Positions 36,582-45,454 are shown, numbered from the stretch's first letter. The stretch: 64,000 nt of DNA from Sulfurivermis fontis (GCF_004001245.1 NZ_AP018724.1:798501-862500), one strand, 5' to 3'. Notes: a model not told the origin generated them from the letters alone. A program made the numbers and translations.

Positions 36582-37970
36582 ATGCAGAAGCTCGCCATTT
36601 CCCACGGGCAGGACGCCGCCGCGGCGCTCAAGGTTCCGCCCCATTCCATCGAGGCCGAGCAGGCCGTGCTCGGCGGCCTGATGCTGGACAACAGCGCCTG
36701 GGACAAGGTCGCCGATCTGGTGGCCGAGGACGATTTCTACCGCCGCGACCACCGTCTCATCTTCCAGGCGATCCGCCTGCTGGCGGAAAAGGGTGACCCC
36801 TGCGACGTCGTCACCCTGGCCGAGTGGCTGGACAAGAAGGGCCAGCTCGACGATGCCGGCGGCATCGCCTATCTCGGCAGCCTGGCCGGCAATACCCCCA
36901 GTGCCGCCAACATCAAGTCCTATGCCGGTATCGTGCGCGAGCGTTCGGTGATGCGCCAGCTGATCCGCGTCTGCAACGACATCGCCGATACCGCCTTCAA
37001 CCCCGACGGGCGTTCGGTATACGAGCTGCTGGACGAGGCGGAGAAGAAGGTCTATCAGATCGCCGATCAGGGCGCGCGCGCCCGTGCCGGCTTCGCCGAC
37101 ATGAAGGATCTGCTGGTGAAGGCGGTGGACAAGATCGACCAGCTGTTCAGCATGGACAGCCCCATCACCGGCGTCGCCACCGGCTACACCGATTTCGACG
37201 AAATGACCGCCGGCCTGCAGAAGTCGGATCTGATCATCGTCGCCGGCCGTCCCTCCATGGGCAAGACCACCTTCGCCATGAACATCGTCGAACATGTCGC
37301 CATCAAGGAACGGCGGCCGGTGGCGGTGTTCTCCATGGAAATGCCCGGCGAGCAGCTGGCGATGCGCATGATGTCCTCCCTCGGCCACATCGATCAGAAG
37401 AAGGTGCGTACCGGCAAGCTGGATGACGACGATTGGCCGCGTCTCACCTCGGCGGTGAGCCTGCTGTCGGAGGCGCCCATCTTTATCGACGATACCCCGG
37501 CCTTGAGTCCCACCGAGGTGCGCGCCCGCGCCCGCCGTCTGGCGCGCGAGCAGGAGCACGGTCTCGGCCTCATCGTCATCGACTATTTGCAGCTGATGCA
37601 GGTGCCCGGCACCAGCGAGAACCGCACCGGCGAGATCTCCGAGATCTCGCGCTCGCTCAAGAGCCTGGCCAAGGAACTCAGTTGCCCGGTGATCGCCCTG
37701 TCCCAGCTCAACCGCTCGCTGGAGCAGCGTCCCAACAAGCGTCCGGTGATGTCCGACCTGCGCGAGTCCGGCGCCATCGAGCAGGACGCCGATCTGATCG
37801 TCTTCATCTACCGCGACGAGGTGTACAACCCGGACAGTCCGGACAAGGGCACCGCCGAGATCATCATCGGCAAGCAGCGTAACGGTCCCATCGGCACCGT
37901 GCGCCTTACCTTCCTCGGCCAGTACACCCGTTTCGAGAATTGCGCGCACGGAGGGTACGAGGAGTACTGA
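36582..37970 (+). CDS. dnaB: Replicative DNA helicase DnaB
   Basis: DnaB is the hexameric 5'-3' helicase of the replication fork. The 462 residues include the N-terminal primase-interacting domain (PPHSIEAEQAVLGGLMLDN), Walker A in IVAGRPSMGKTTFAM near residue 225, Walker B LGLIVIDYLQLMQ, and SQLNRSLEQRPNKRPVMSDL. No intein is present. Its TGA overlaps the alr ATG. Confidence 0.97.
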   Translation: MQKLAISHGQDAAAALKVPPHSIEAEQAVLGGLMLDNSAWDKVADLVAEDDFYRRDHRLIFQAIRLLAEKGDPCDVVTLAEWLDKKGQLDDAGGIAYLGSLAGNTPSAANIKSYAGIVRERSVMRQLIRVCNDIADTAFNPDGRSVYELLDEAEKKVYQIADQGARARAGFADMKDLLVKAVDKIDQLFSMDSPITGVATGYTDFDEMTAGLQKSDLIIVAGRPSMGKTTFAMNIVEHVAIKERRPVAVFSMEMPGEQLAMRMMSSLGHIDQKKVRTGKLDDDDWPRLTSAVSLLSEAPIFIDDTPALSPTEVRARARRLAREQEHGLGLIVIDYLQLMQVPGTSENRTGEISEISRSLKSLAKELSCPVIALSQLNRSLEQRPNKRPVMSDLRESGAIEQDADLIVFIYRDEVYNPDSPDKGTAEIIIGKQRNGPIGTVRLTFLGQYTRFENCAHGGYEEY

Positions 37971-39049
37971 TGCGCGCCACCCAGGTCGTCATCGATCTCG
38001 CGGCGCTGCGCCACAATCTGGCCCGCGCCCGTGCCGCCGCGCCGGACAGCCGTATCCTGGCGGCAATCAAGGCCAACGGCTACGGCCACGGCATGCTGCG
38101 CGTGGCCCGCGCCCTGGAACAGGCCGACGGTTTCGGCGTCGCCTGCCTGGCCGAGGCGCTGCAGTTGCGCGAGGCCGGCATCCGCCAGCCCATCGTGTTG
38201 CTGGAAGGCTTCTTCGGCGCCGACGAGCTGGAGGCCATCGCCCGCCAGCATTTCATTCCCGCCATCCACAACACCGCCCAGCTCGAACTGCTGGAGCAGG
38301 CCGTGCTGCCCGCGCCCATCGCTGTCTGGCTCAAGGTGGACAGCGGCATGCACCGTCTCGGGTTTCCGCTGACGCAGGCGCAGCCGGCCTGGCAGCGGCT
38401 CGCCTCCTGCCGCAACGTCAGCGCCGTGGTCGGCTGTATGACGCACTTGGCCAATGCCGACAATCTCAACGACGATTTCACCGCCCGCCAGCTGGCCGAT
38501 TTCCGCCGCCACACCGCCGGGCTGCCGGGCGAACGCTCCATCGCCAATTCCGCCGCCCTGCTGGGCTGGCCCGACTCCCATGCCGAATGGGTGCGCCCCG
38601 GCATCATGTTGTACGGCGTGTCGCCCCTGCTGGGCGGGCGCGGCGGCCAGCACGGCCTCAAGCCGGTGATGACCCTGCGTTCCGAGCTCATTGCCGTGAA
38701 TCATCTCAAGCGCGGCGAGGCGGTGGGGTACGGCGGCGCCTTCGTCTGTCCCGAGGACATGGCGGTGGGCGTGGTGGCCGCCGGCTACGGTGACGGCTAT
38801 CCGCGCCACATTCCCAACGGCGTGCCGGTGCTGGTCAACGGCCGGCGCGTGCCGCTGGTCGGCCGTGTTTCCATGGACATGCTCACCGTCGATCTGCGCA
38901 GCCAGCCCGCGGCCCGCCCGGGCGACCCGGTGGTACTGTGGGGCGAGGGCCTGCCGGTGGAGGAGATCGCCGAGCACGCCGGCACCATCCCCTATGAACT
39001 GTTGTGCCGGGTGATGCCGCGCGTCGACGCCATCGAGAGCGGTGGGTAA
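37970..39049 (+). CDS. alr: Alanine racemase
   Basis: Alr is a PLP enzyme making D-alanine for peptidoglycan. The 359 residues have the PLP lysine in LAAIKANGYGHGML (K34) and the second catalytic base in AAGYGDGYPRHIPNG. GRVSMDMLTVD is also present. The start overlaps the dnaB stop (TGATG), with GGAG upstream. dnaB-alr is a frequent pair. Confidence 0.97.
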   Translation: MRATQVVIDLAALRHNLARARAAAPDSRILAAIKANGYGHGMLRVARALEQADGFGVACLAEALQLREAGIRQPIVLLEGFFGADELEAIARQHFIPAIHNTAQLELLEQAVLPAPIAVWLKVDSGMHRLGFPLTQAQPAWQRLASCRNVSAVVGCMTHLANADNLNDDFTARQLADFRRHTAGLPGERSIANSAALLGWPDSHAEWVRPGIMLYGVSPLLGGRGGQHGLKPVMTLRSELIAVNHLKRGEAVGYGGAFVCPEDMAVGVVAAGYGDGYPRHIPNGVPVLVNGRRVPLVGRVSMDMLTVDLRSQPAARPGDPVVLWGEGLPVEEIAEHAGTIPYELLCRVMPRVDAIESGG

Positions 39050-39483
39050 TGAGCGGGGGGCCGCAGGTCGGCGTCGGCGCCGTGGTGGTGCACCGGGGCC
39101 GGGTACTCCTGGTGCGGCGCGGCCGCCCGCCCGGTGAGGGGCTGTGGGCCATCCCCGGCGGCCGCCAGCGCCTGGGCGAGACCCTGCAACAGGCGGCCGA
39201 GCGCGAGATCCGGGAGGAAACCGGCGTCACCGTGCGTGCCACCATTCCTGTCTACACCTGCGAGCACATCGAGCGCGATGAGCACGGCGAGTTGCGCTAT
39301 CACTACGTCATCGTCGACCTGGCGGCGGAATATCTTGGCGGTGAGCCGCAGGCCGGCGACGATGCCAGCGCCGCGGCCTGGGTGGCATGGCAAGACCTCG
39401 GCAAGCTGCCGCTCAACGACAGTTCGCGCATCGCTCTGCGCACGCTGTTCCCCGCTGAAACGGAGGGCCATCTGCATGTCTAG
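39049..39483 (+). CDS. Nudix hydrolase, substrate unknown
   Basis: The 144 residues contain a full Nudix box, GGRQRLGETLQQAAEREIRE followed by ETGV (about residues 44-67), which binds Mg and a nucleoside diphosphate-X substrate. The length and start (VGVGAVVVHRGRVLLVRRG) resemble the MutT/NUDT-like ADP-ribose pyrophosphatase branch, but substrate cannot be assigned. The ATG overlaps the alr stop (TAATG). Confidence 0.88.
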   Translation: MSGGPQVGVGAVVVHRGRVLLVRRGRPPGEGLWAIPGGRQRLGETLQQAAEREIREETGVTVRATIPVYTCEHIERDEHGELRYHYVIVDLAAEYLGGEPQAGDDASAAAWVAWQDLGKLPLNDSSRIALRTLFPAETEGHLHV

Positions 39484-39691
39484 AAGCCGACTGGTGAGTG
39501 TGCTGCCGCTGTCCCTGCCGCTTTCCGCCTGCACCGCCGAAATGGGTGTGACGGCGACCGTCCTGCTGCTGGTGCTGTTGCCGGCGGCGCTGGTATTCGC
39601 CCTGTTGTGGGGGCTGCGCACGCGGCGGCGGTTGCGGGTTCACGGCAAGGAAGATCGGCGCAACTACCCCGATTACGACGACAAGGAATAG
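39476..39691 (+). CDS. Small single-pass membrane protein
   Basis: This 71-codon frame overlaps the 3' end of the Nudix gene by eight bases and ends three bases before radA. GGAGGG lies eight bases upstream of its ATG. It encodes MSRSRLVSVLPLSLPLSACT, then a membrane helix (ATVLLLVLLPAALVFALLWG) and a basic/acidic tail (RRNYPDYDDKE). Tight packing between two genes and the membrane helix support it being real. LSAC might be a lipobox. Function unknown. Confidence 0.6.
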   Translation: MSRSRLVSVLPLSLPLSACTAEMGVTATVLLLVLLPAALVFALLWGLRTRRRLRVHGKEDRRNYPDYDDKE

Positions 39692-39694
39692 TCC

Positions 39695-41059
39695 ATGGCC
39701 AAGGGCAAGACCATTTACACCTGCACCGAATGCGGCGCCCAGGCCCCCAAGTGGGCGGGGCAGTGCGGCGAGTGCGGCGCCTGGAACAGCCTGGTGGAAA
39801 CCATCGCGGCGCCGCCGGCCGTGCGCAAGGGACGCCATGCCGGCTATGCCGGTACCGCCGGCACGCTGGCGGTGCAGAGCCTGAAAGAGGTGGCGCCGGA
39901 GGAAACCGCGCGCCTGGCCACCGGCAGCAGCGAGTTCGACCGCGTGCTGGGCGGTGGCCTGGTGGCCGGTTCGGTGGTGCTGCTGGGCGGCGACCCCGGC
40001 ATCGGCAAGTCGACGCTGTTGCTGCAAACCCTGGCCGCCCTCGGCGCCGGCCAGCGCACCCTCTACGTCACCGGCGAGGAATCGCCGCAGCAGGTCAGCC
40101 TGCGCGCCCAGCGCCTCGGCCTCGACGCCGGCCATGTGCGCCTGCTCACCGAGACGCGGGTGGAGGACATCCTCGCCACCGCGCAGCAGGAGCGGCCGCA
40201 GGTGCTGGTGGTGGATTCGGTGCAGACCGTCTACACCGAGCTGTTGCAGTCGGCGCCCGGTTCGGTGGCCCAGGTGCGCGAGAGCGCCGCGCAGTTGGTG
40301 CGCTATGCCAAGCAGAGCGGGACCGCGCTGTTCCTGATCGGCCACGTCACCAAGGAGGGGCAACTGGCCGGGCCGCGCGTGCTGGAGCACATGGTGGACA
40401 CGGTGCTGTATTTCGAGGGCGATTCCGGCAGCCGCTACCGCGTGGTGCGCGCCTTCAAGAACCGCTACGGCGCGGTGAACGAACTGGGTGTGTTCGCCAT
40501 GACCGACAAAGGCCTGAAGGAGGTGACCAACCCGTCGGCCATTTTCCTGTCGCGCCACGACGAGGAGGTGCCGGGCAGTGTCATCATGGTCACCATCGAG
40601 GGTAGCCGGCCCTTACTGGTGGAGGTGCAGGCCCTGGTGGATGAAAGCCACCTGGCCAATCCACGGCGCGTCACCGTGGGCCTGGAACACAACCGCCTCG
40701 CCATGCTGCTCGCCGTGCTGCACCGGCATGGCGGTATCGCCACCTACGATCAGGACGTCTTCGTCAACGTGGTGGGCGGCATGCGCGTCAGCGAGACCGG
40801 CGCCGACCTCGCCACCCTGCTCGCCGTGCTCTCCAGCCTGCGCAGCCGCCCGCTGCCGCAGGGGCTGGTGGTGTTCGGCGAGGTGGGGCTCGCCGGCGAG
40901 ATACGCCCGGTGCCCAACGGCCAGGACCGCCTGCGCGAGGCGGCCAAGCATGGCTTCACCCGCGCCCTGGTGCCGGCGGCCAACAAGCCCAAACAGCCGG
41001 TGGAAGGTCTGGAGATTATCGCTGTGCGCCGCCTCGACGAGGCCTTGCGGCAGTTCTGA
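39695..41059 (+). CDS. radA: DNA repair protein RadA
   Basis: RadA is a RecA-like branch-migration helicase in recombinational repair. The 454 residues start with a four-Cys zinc finger (YTCTECGAQAPKWAGQCGEC). Walker A is GGDPGIGKSTLLLQ, the RadA-specific loop is FKNRYGAVNELGVF, and the C-terminus is a Lon-like domain (VVGGMRVSETGADLATLLAV). It ends two bases from the convergent PilZ gene, leaving no room for a terminator. Confidence 0.96.
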   Translation: MAKGKTIYTCTECGAQAPKWAGQCGECGAWNSLVETIAAPPAVRKGRHAGYAGTAGTLAVQSLKEVAPEETARLATGSSEFDRVLGGGLVAGSVVLLGGDPGIGKSTLLLQTLAALGAGQRTLYVTGEESPQQVSLRAQRLGLDAGHVRLLTETRVEDILATAQQERPQVLVVDSVQTVYTELLQSAPGSVAQVRESAAQLVRYAKQSGTALFLIGHVTKEGQLAGPRVLEHMVDTVLYFEGDSGSRYRVVRAFKNRYGAVNELGVFAMTDKGLKEVTNPSAIFLSRHDEEVPGSVIMVTIEGSRPLLVEVQALVDESHLANPRRVTVGLEHNRLAMLLAVLHRHGGIATYDQDVFVNVVGGMRVSETGADLATLLAVLSSLRSRPLPQGLVVFGEVGLAGEIRPVPNGQDRLREAAKHGFTRALVPAANKPKQPVEGLEIIAVRRLDEALRQF

Positions 41060-41061
41060 GA

Positions 41062-41421
41062 CTAGCGCCCCTGGGACAGTTCGGTGAGTTCACGCTCGAG
41101 CAGGGCTTCATCGCCCAGGTTGAGTTCCACCAGGCGCTTGAGGTGGGTGATGCTGTCGAGCTCGATGTGATCGCAGCGGAAGCCGAGGTGGCCGTTTTCG
41201 CAATGCACCACGGTACCGTCCATGCAGATCACCACATCGCCGTCCAGCCGCAGTTCCAGCTGGCAGTTGCTGGCGGAATCCGCCTGCCAGTCGGTGGGAC
41301 AGACAATCAGTGCGCCCTTGAGAGAAATGTCGAGCAATCGGCTGTCCCAGCGGTCGCCGCCACAGAACAGCGCGGCGTGGCCGTCCATGGGAATGCGTTG
41401 GAAGTGGCGTTTTTCTTTCAT
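41062..41421 (-). CDS. PilZ-domain c-di-GMP-binding protein
   Basis: A stand-alone 119-residue PilZ domain. The c-di-GMP motifs are R5/R9 (KRHFQRIP, RxxxR) and D31-x-S33-x-x-G36 (LLDISLKGALI). It starts with ATG overlapping the stop of the FHA gene by one base, so the two are coupled. It may act as the effector arm of c-di-GMP signalling on motility, pili or secretion. The partner protein is unknown. Confidence 0.88.
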   Translation of the reverse strand: MKEKRHFQRIPMDGHAALFCGGDRWDSRLLDISLKGALIVCPTDWQADSASNCQLELRLDGDVVICMDGTVVHCENGHLGFRCDHIELDSITHLKRLVELNLGDEALLERELTELSQGR

Positions 41422-42098
41422 CAGTGCAGGGTAAACAGCATACGTACGTTGCCGATCTGGATGATGTCGCCGTCGTGCAGCTGCCAGGCCTTGTCACCGA
41501 TGGCCTGATCTCCGACCCGCGTCGGTGCACCTTCCAGGTGACTGAGGTAGAAACCGTCGTTGCGATGGGCAATCACTGCCAGTTGTACCCCGGGCTTGCC
41601 CAGGTTCATCAGATTGCGCTTGAGGCTGATGGTCTTGCCCATGTTCTGGCCATTGAGGATCTGCAGGAAGGCATGGCGACGGACCGGGCTGCTTACCTGT
41701 TCCGGCTGGCCGGTCTCCGCCGGCCCGGCCTCTTCCTCTTCCGCCATCTCCTCTTCCAGCGGTACCGGCGTCAGTACGATCTCTTCCGGCGCATCGGATT
41801 CCGTGGCCGGTTCCAGCGTCAGCTTGAGGTTGTGCTTGCCGACGCGGATGTCATCACCGTTCTTCAGGGTATGCTCGCCGCTGATCCGTGTTCCGTTGAC
41901 GAAGGTGCCGTCCGTGGTGTCGAGGTCGCGCAGGATGGCGGTGTCACCATGCAGGGTCAGAAGGGCATGATGTGGCTGGATGGCCAGGCTGTCGACGAAC
42001 ACGGTACAGCCAGGATCGCTGCCAATGAGGGTTTCGCCTTCGCGCAACGGGAAGTACTTGAGCAGTTTACCCTTGAACGAAAGGGTCAGTTTGGACAC
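41421..42098 (-). CDS. Protein with two FHA domains
   Basis: FHA domains bind phosphothreonine. Residues about 1-95 form a canonical FHA domain (GETLIGSDPGCTVFVDS, IQPHHALL, DLDTTDGTFVNGTRI). An acidic linker (PLEEEMAEEEEAGPAE) leads to a second, degenerate FHA domain lacking the usual GR and SxxH pattern (NLGKPGVQLAVIAHRNDGFY). I prefer GTG 42098, which has GGAG eight bases upstream; GTG 42107 would add three residues. It has its own promoter with a palindrome and is coupled to the PilZ gene. Confidence 0.85.
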   Translation of the reverse strand: MSKLTLSFKGKLLKYFPLREGETLIGSDPGCTVFVDSLAIQPHHALLTLHGDTAILRDLDTTDGTFVNGTRISGEHTLKNGDDIRVGKHNLKLTLEPATESDAPEEIVLTPVPLEEEMAEEEEAGPAETGQPEQVSSPVRRHAFLQILNGQNMGKTISLKRNLMNLGKPGVQLAVIAHRNDGFYLSHLEGAPTRVGDQAIGDKAWQLHDGDIIQIGNVRMLFTLH

Positions 42099-42130
42099 GC
42101 AGGCCACTCCGCTAGTTATTCTTGCCGGCT

Positions 42131-42159
42131 AGTATAGCCATGCCGGCATGGTTAGTGTA
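42131..42159 (-). promoter_or_regulatory. Promoter of the FHA-PilZ operon with a palindromic spacer
   Basis: On the minus strand, TACACT (42159-42154), a 17-base spacer and TATACT (42136-42131). The spacer holds the perfect 14-bp palindrome CCATGCCGGCATGG (42138-42151). A dimeric repressor bound there would block RNA polymerase. The transcript leader would be about 25 bases. Confidence 0.55.
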
Positions 42160-42189
42160 CCTCCCGGCACGCCATGTATCGGCCCTCTG

Positions 42190-43488
42190 CTACCCTTGGT
42201 CTGCTGCGTCGGCGGGCGTCTTTTTCCGGAAGTTGGGATCGATGCGCACGGTCTTCACTGCATTTGCCGTGGTTTGCACGATTTCCAGCGGATAGCCGGC
42301 AAGCAGCAGGCTGGTGCCGGCCTCCGGGATGGTCTCCAGATACTCGATGATCATGCCGTTCAGTGTCTTCGGCCCGTCGGTGGGTAGGTTCCACTGCATC
42401 AGCCGGTTCAGATCGCGCACATTGGCACTGCCTTCCACCAGGTAGGTACCATCCTCCTGGGGGTGGATGTCCTTGCTGCGGGCCGCCGGATCGGTGGTGA
42501 ACTCGCCGACGATCTCCTCGAGGATGTCATCCAGCGTGACCAGTCCCTGAATGTCGCCGTATTCGTCCACCACCAGGGCGATACGGCGACGCTGCTGCTG
42601 GAAATTGAGCAGTTGGGTGTTGAGTGCGGTGCCTTCCGGAACGAAGTAGGGATCGCGGATCACCTTCATGAAGGCGTCGCGGGTCAACTCGCCATGTTTG
42701 TGCACGGCCAGCACGTTGCGCAGGTGCACGATGCCGAGCACATTGTCGATGCCGCCTTTGTACACCGGCAGGCGGGTGTGCTGGCTGCTGCTGAGTTGTT
42801 GCAGGATGTCGTTCCAGTCGTCCTCCAGGTCGATGCCGGTGATCTCGTTGCGCGGGATCATGATGTCTTCCACCGTGACCTTTTCCAGATCGAGGATGGA
42901 CAACAGCATCTGCTGATGGCGTTGCGGGATCATGTTGCCCGCTTCGTGCACCACGGTGCGCAGTTCGTCACTGGACAGGTGCAGTTTGGGGGCATCGGCG
43001 GTAGAAATGCCAAACAGGCGCAGCAGGCTGTTGGCGATGGCATTGACCGACCACACCAGCGGATACAGCACCCTGAGCAGGGGGTTGAGCACAAAGGCTG
43101 CAGCGAAGGCGACACGTTCCGGGTGCAGGGCGGCCACGGTCTTGGGGGCAACCTCGGCAAAGATCAGGATCACGAAGGTGAGTGCGCCGGTGGCGATGGC
43201 GATGCCCGCCTCACCGAACAGTTTCAATCCCAGCAGGGTGGCGGTGGACGAGGCGAGGATGTTGACGAAGTTGTTGCCCAGCAGGATCAACCCGATGAGA
43301 CGATCCGGGCGCTGCAACAGCTCATGGGCGCGGCGTGCCCCGGGGTGACCGGCCTTTTTCACCAGATGGCGCAGGCGGTAGCGGTTCAGGCTGAACAGGC
43401 CTGTTTCCGAGCCGGAGAAGAAGGCAGAGAGGAAGATGAGGACCAGCAGGGTGCCGACCAGCAGGCCGGTAGGTATGTCGTCGATCAA
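42190..43488 (-). CDS. corB: CorB/CNNM-type magnesium transporter-like protein (HlyC/CorC family)
   Basis: The 432 residues have an N-terminal CNNM (DUF21) membrane domain with about four segments (LLVGTLLVLIFLSAFFSGSE; ASSTATLLGLKLFGEAGIAI). A pair of CBS domains follows (EDIMIPRNEITGI, IALVVDEYGDIQGLVTLDDI), then a C-terminal CorC/HlyC domain. E. coli CorB (YfjD) has the same build and also sits near ypjD and ffh. Probably involved in Mg/Co homeostasis. Confidence 0.9.
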   Translation of the reverse strand: MIDDIPTGLLVGTLLVLIFLSAFFSGSETGLFSLNRYRLRHLVKKAGHPGARRAHELLQRPDRLIGLILLGNNFVNILASSTATLLGLKLFGEAGIAIATGALTFVILIFAEVAPKTVAALHPERVAFAAAFVLNPLLRVLYPLVWSVNAIANSLLRLFGISTADAPKLHLSSDELRTVVHEAGNMIPQRHQQMLLSILDLEKVTVEDIMIPRNEITGIDLEDDWNDILQQLSSSQHTRLPVYKGGIDNVLGIVHLRNVLAVHKHGELTRDAFMKVIRDPYFVPEGTALNTQLLNFQQQRRRIALVVDEYGDIQGLVTLDDILEEIVGEFTTDPAARSKDIHPQEDGTYLVEGSANVRDLNRLMQWNLPTDGPKTLNGMIIEYLETIPEAGTSLLLAGYPLEIVQTTANAVKTVRIDPNFRKKTPADAADQG

Positions 43489-43573
43489 GAAAGGGTGAAT
43501 CCTGTGCTATTAAAGTTTTTTGATTACAAAGGGTTGCGTGGGGTGTTGTCAACCCTTGCGCACCGGCGGGTGG

Positions 43574-44380
43574 TCAGCGGTGGAGGATCAGCTCCAGGAC
43601 CAGCTTGCTGCCCAGGTAGGCGGTCATCAGCAGGACAAAACCGGCCAGCGTCCAGAAGATGGCCTTGCGGCCCCGCCACCCCGAGCGCCAGCGACCCCAC
43701 AGCAGGATGGCGAACACCCCCCAGGCAATGACCGACAGCACGGTCTTGTGCACCAGGTGCTGGGCGAACATGTCTTCCAGATACAGGAAACCGGACAGCA
43801 GGGACAGGCTGAGCAGGACAAAGCCCAGGCCGATCATGTGGAACAACATGCGCTCCATGGTTTCCAGCGGTGGCAGGGCACGGATGAAGCCGCCGGGGTG
43901 GCGGTTGCGCAGATGGCGGTCCTGTATGGCCAGCAGCATGGCCTGCACGGCGGCCAGGGCCAGCAGGCTGTAGGCCAGGATGGAGAGCAGGATGTGAGCC
44001 TGCATCTCGGCACTGAGGCGGGACAGCAGGTTGGGGGCGGCGGGCCCGATGGTTTGCAGGACCAGCGCCAGCGCGCTCAGGGGCAGCACCACGCAACCGA
44101 GATTTTCCACCGGCTGGTTCAGGGCGGCGAGCAGTAGCAGCAGGGCCACCAGCCAGGCGATGAGGGAGACGACATGGAAAAACTCCAGGTCCAGGCCCTG
44201 CGGCAGGAAGATGACCCGATACACCAGGAAACCGTGCAGGGCGACGCCTGCCAGGCCCAGCAACAGGGCCGGCATGCGCGAATGCTCACTGGCCGCCGCC
44301 CCCAGCGCCAGGCGGCGCAGCAGCAGCATGGTGGCTACGAAATAGAGGGCGACAGTGAGAAAGGTGAGAGCGATGGTCAT
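43574..44380 (-). CDS. ypjD: CcsA-related inner-membrane protein YpjD
   Basis: The 268 residues form eight or so membrane helices and belong to the cytochrome c assembly (CcsA/CcmC) superfamily. The heme-handling tryptophan-rich loop is not obvious. Motifs seen: AHILLSILAYSLLALAAVQA, MERMLFHMIGLGFVLLSLSL and HKTVLSVIAWGVFAILLWG. I chose ATG 44380 (MTIALTFLTVALYFV); the longer frame upstream has no homology. Divergently placed near ffh as in E. coli. The 254-base gap to 44635 holds only the upstream regions of the two divergent genes. Confidence 0.88.
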   Translation of the reverse strand: MTIALTFLTVALYFVATMLLLRRLALGAAASEHSRMPALLLGLAGVALHGFLVYRVIFLPQGLDLEFFHVVSLIAWLVALLLLLAALNQPVENLGCVVLPLSALALVLQTIGPAAPNLLSRLSAEMQAHILLSILAYSLLALAAVQAMLLAIQDRHLRNRHPGGFIRALPPLETMERMLFHMIGLGFVLLSLSLLSGFLYLEDMFAQHLVHKTVLSVIAWGVFAILLWGRWRSGWRGRKAIFWTLAGFVLLMTAYLGSKLVLELILHR

Positions 44381-44634
44381 GGTGGTCAGAGTTTGCGTCT
44401 GTCCGGCATCATCGCATAACTGGCGGTGGCGTTGAAGCGTGTGCCATGGAAGAGGCGTGATCCGGCGCGCGTCCTGGCTAGAGTGTCCGCCGGACTTGCC
44501 GTATTCTCTGATGGACGGCAGTGTGCAATAGTGCCATATCATGCTACAAAAGCGGCCGAATTACGGCATTGTGGTCGGCGCCGCAGGTGTGAACAGGGAG
44601 TCCACCGCAGGAGACAGTGTTGGGAGACAGGGGT

Positions 44635-45399
44635 ATGGAGATTCGGGTATTGGGTTGCAGCGGCGGCATCGGAGCCAGTCTCCGGACCACGTCTTTCCTG
44701 ATTGATCAGGATGTGCTGCTGGATGCCGGTAGCGGGTTGGGCGATCTGACGCTGGACGAGATGGCGCACATCCGGCACATCTTTCTTACCCACTCGCACC
44801 TCGATCACATTCATGCCATTCCGCTGGTGGTGGATTCGATCTTCGATCGCATCGAGGCTCCGATCCTGATTCATGCATTGCCGGATACCATACGCGCCCT
44901 GCAACAGCATGTGTTCAACGGCGTCATCTGGCCGGACTTTACCCGTCTGCCACATCCCGAGCGTCCGGTGTTGCGCTTCGAACCCCTCACCCCCGGCGCT
45001 ACCATCACCCTGGGACAGCGGCAGTTCGAGATGATCCCGGTGAATCATATCGTGCCTACCGTGGGCTATCGCATCACGACGCCGGACGGGGTGTTTGCCT
45101 TCAGCGGCGATACCACCACCAACGATCTCTTCTGGGAGGTCCTCAATGCCGGTCCGCGGCTGGATCTGCTGATCGTCGAGGCGGCCTTCCCCAATTCCGA
45201 GCGGGAGCTGTGCCTCATGGCGCGGCATTACTGTCCGGATTTGCTGGCGGAGGACCTGGTCAAGCTGCGCCACCGCCCCCGTATCTGGCTGACCCACGCC
45301 AAACCTGGGGCGGAGGAGCGCATCTATCGGGAGGTGCGCACCCTGCTGGCCAACTATGATGTAGGCCATCTCACCGGCGGCGAGCGCTTCACGGTATAA
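44635..45399 (+). CDS. Metallo-beta-lactamase-fold hydrolase, class II cyclic-nucleotide phosphodiesterase type
   Basis: The 254 residues start MEIRVLGCSGGIGASLRTTS and contain the metal motif THSHLDHIHAIP near residue 55, the HIVPTVGYRI segment, FSGDTTT and a late WLTHAKPG histidine. These match the class II 3',5'-cyclic-nucleotide phosphodiesterase group (PF02112 type) within the MBL fold. GGAGA lies upstream of ATG 44635. It sits between ypjD and ffh. Whether it degrades cAMP is unproven. Confidence 0.82.
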   Translation: MEIRVLGCSGGIGASLRTTSFLIDQDVLLDAGSGLGDLTLDEMAHIRHIFLTHSHLDHIHAIPLVVDSIFDRIEAPILIHALPDTIRALQQHVFNGVIWPDFTRLPHPERPVLRFEPLTPGATITLGQRQFEMIPVNHIVPTVGYRITTPDGVFAFSGDTTTNDLFWEVLNAGPRLDLLIVEAAFPNSERELCLMARHYCPDLLAEDLVKLRHRPRIWLTHAKPGAEERIYREVRTLLANYDVGHLTGGERFTV

Positions 45400-45400
45400 T
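45395..45400 (+). promoter_or_regulatory. Candidate -10 element for ffh
   Basis: TATAAT overlaps the stop codon of the upstream hydrolase gene, 54 bases before ffh. The -35 region is poor. Confidence 0.4.
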
Positions 45401-45454
45401 CCCCGCCTCATCCCCCGGCGGGACCATTCCCGCCCGCATTTTGGAATCCGTTGC

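Noticed and set aside
41057-41064. Missing terminator between convergent radA and the PilZ gene
   Set aside because: The stops are two bases apart, so transcripts must overlap; this is common in compact genomes and nothing further is visible.
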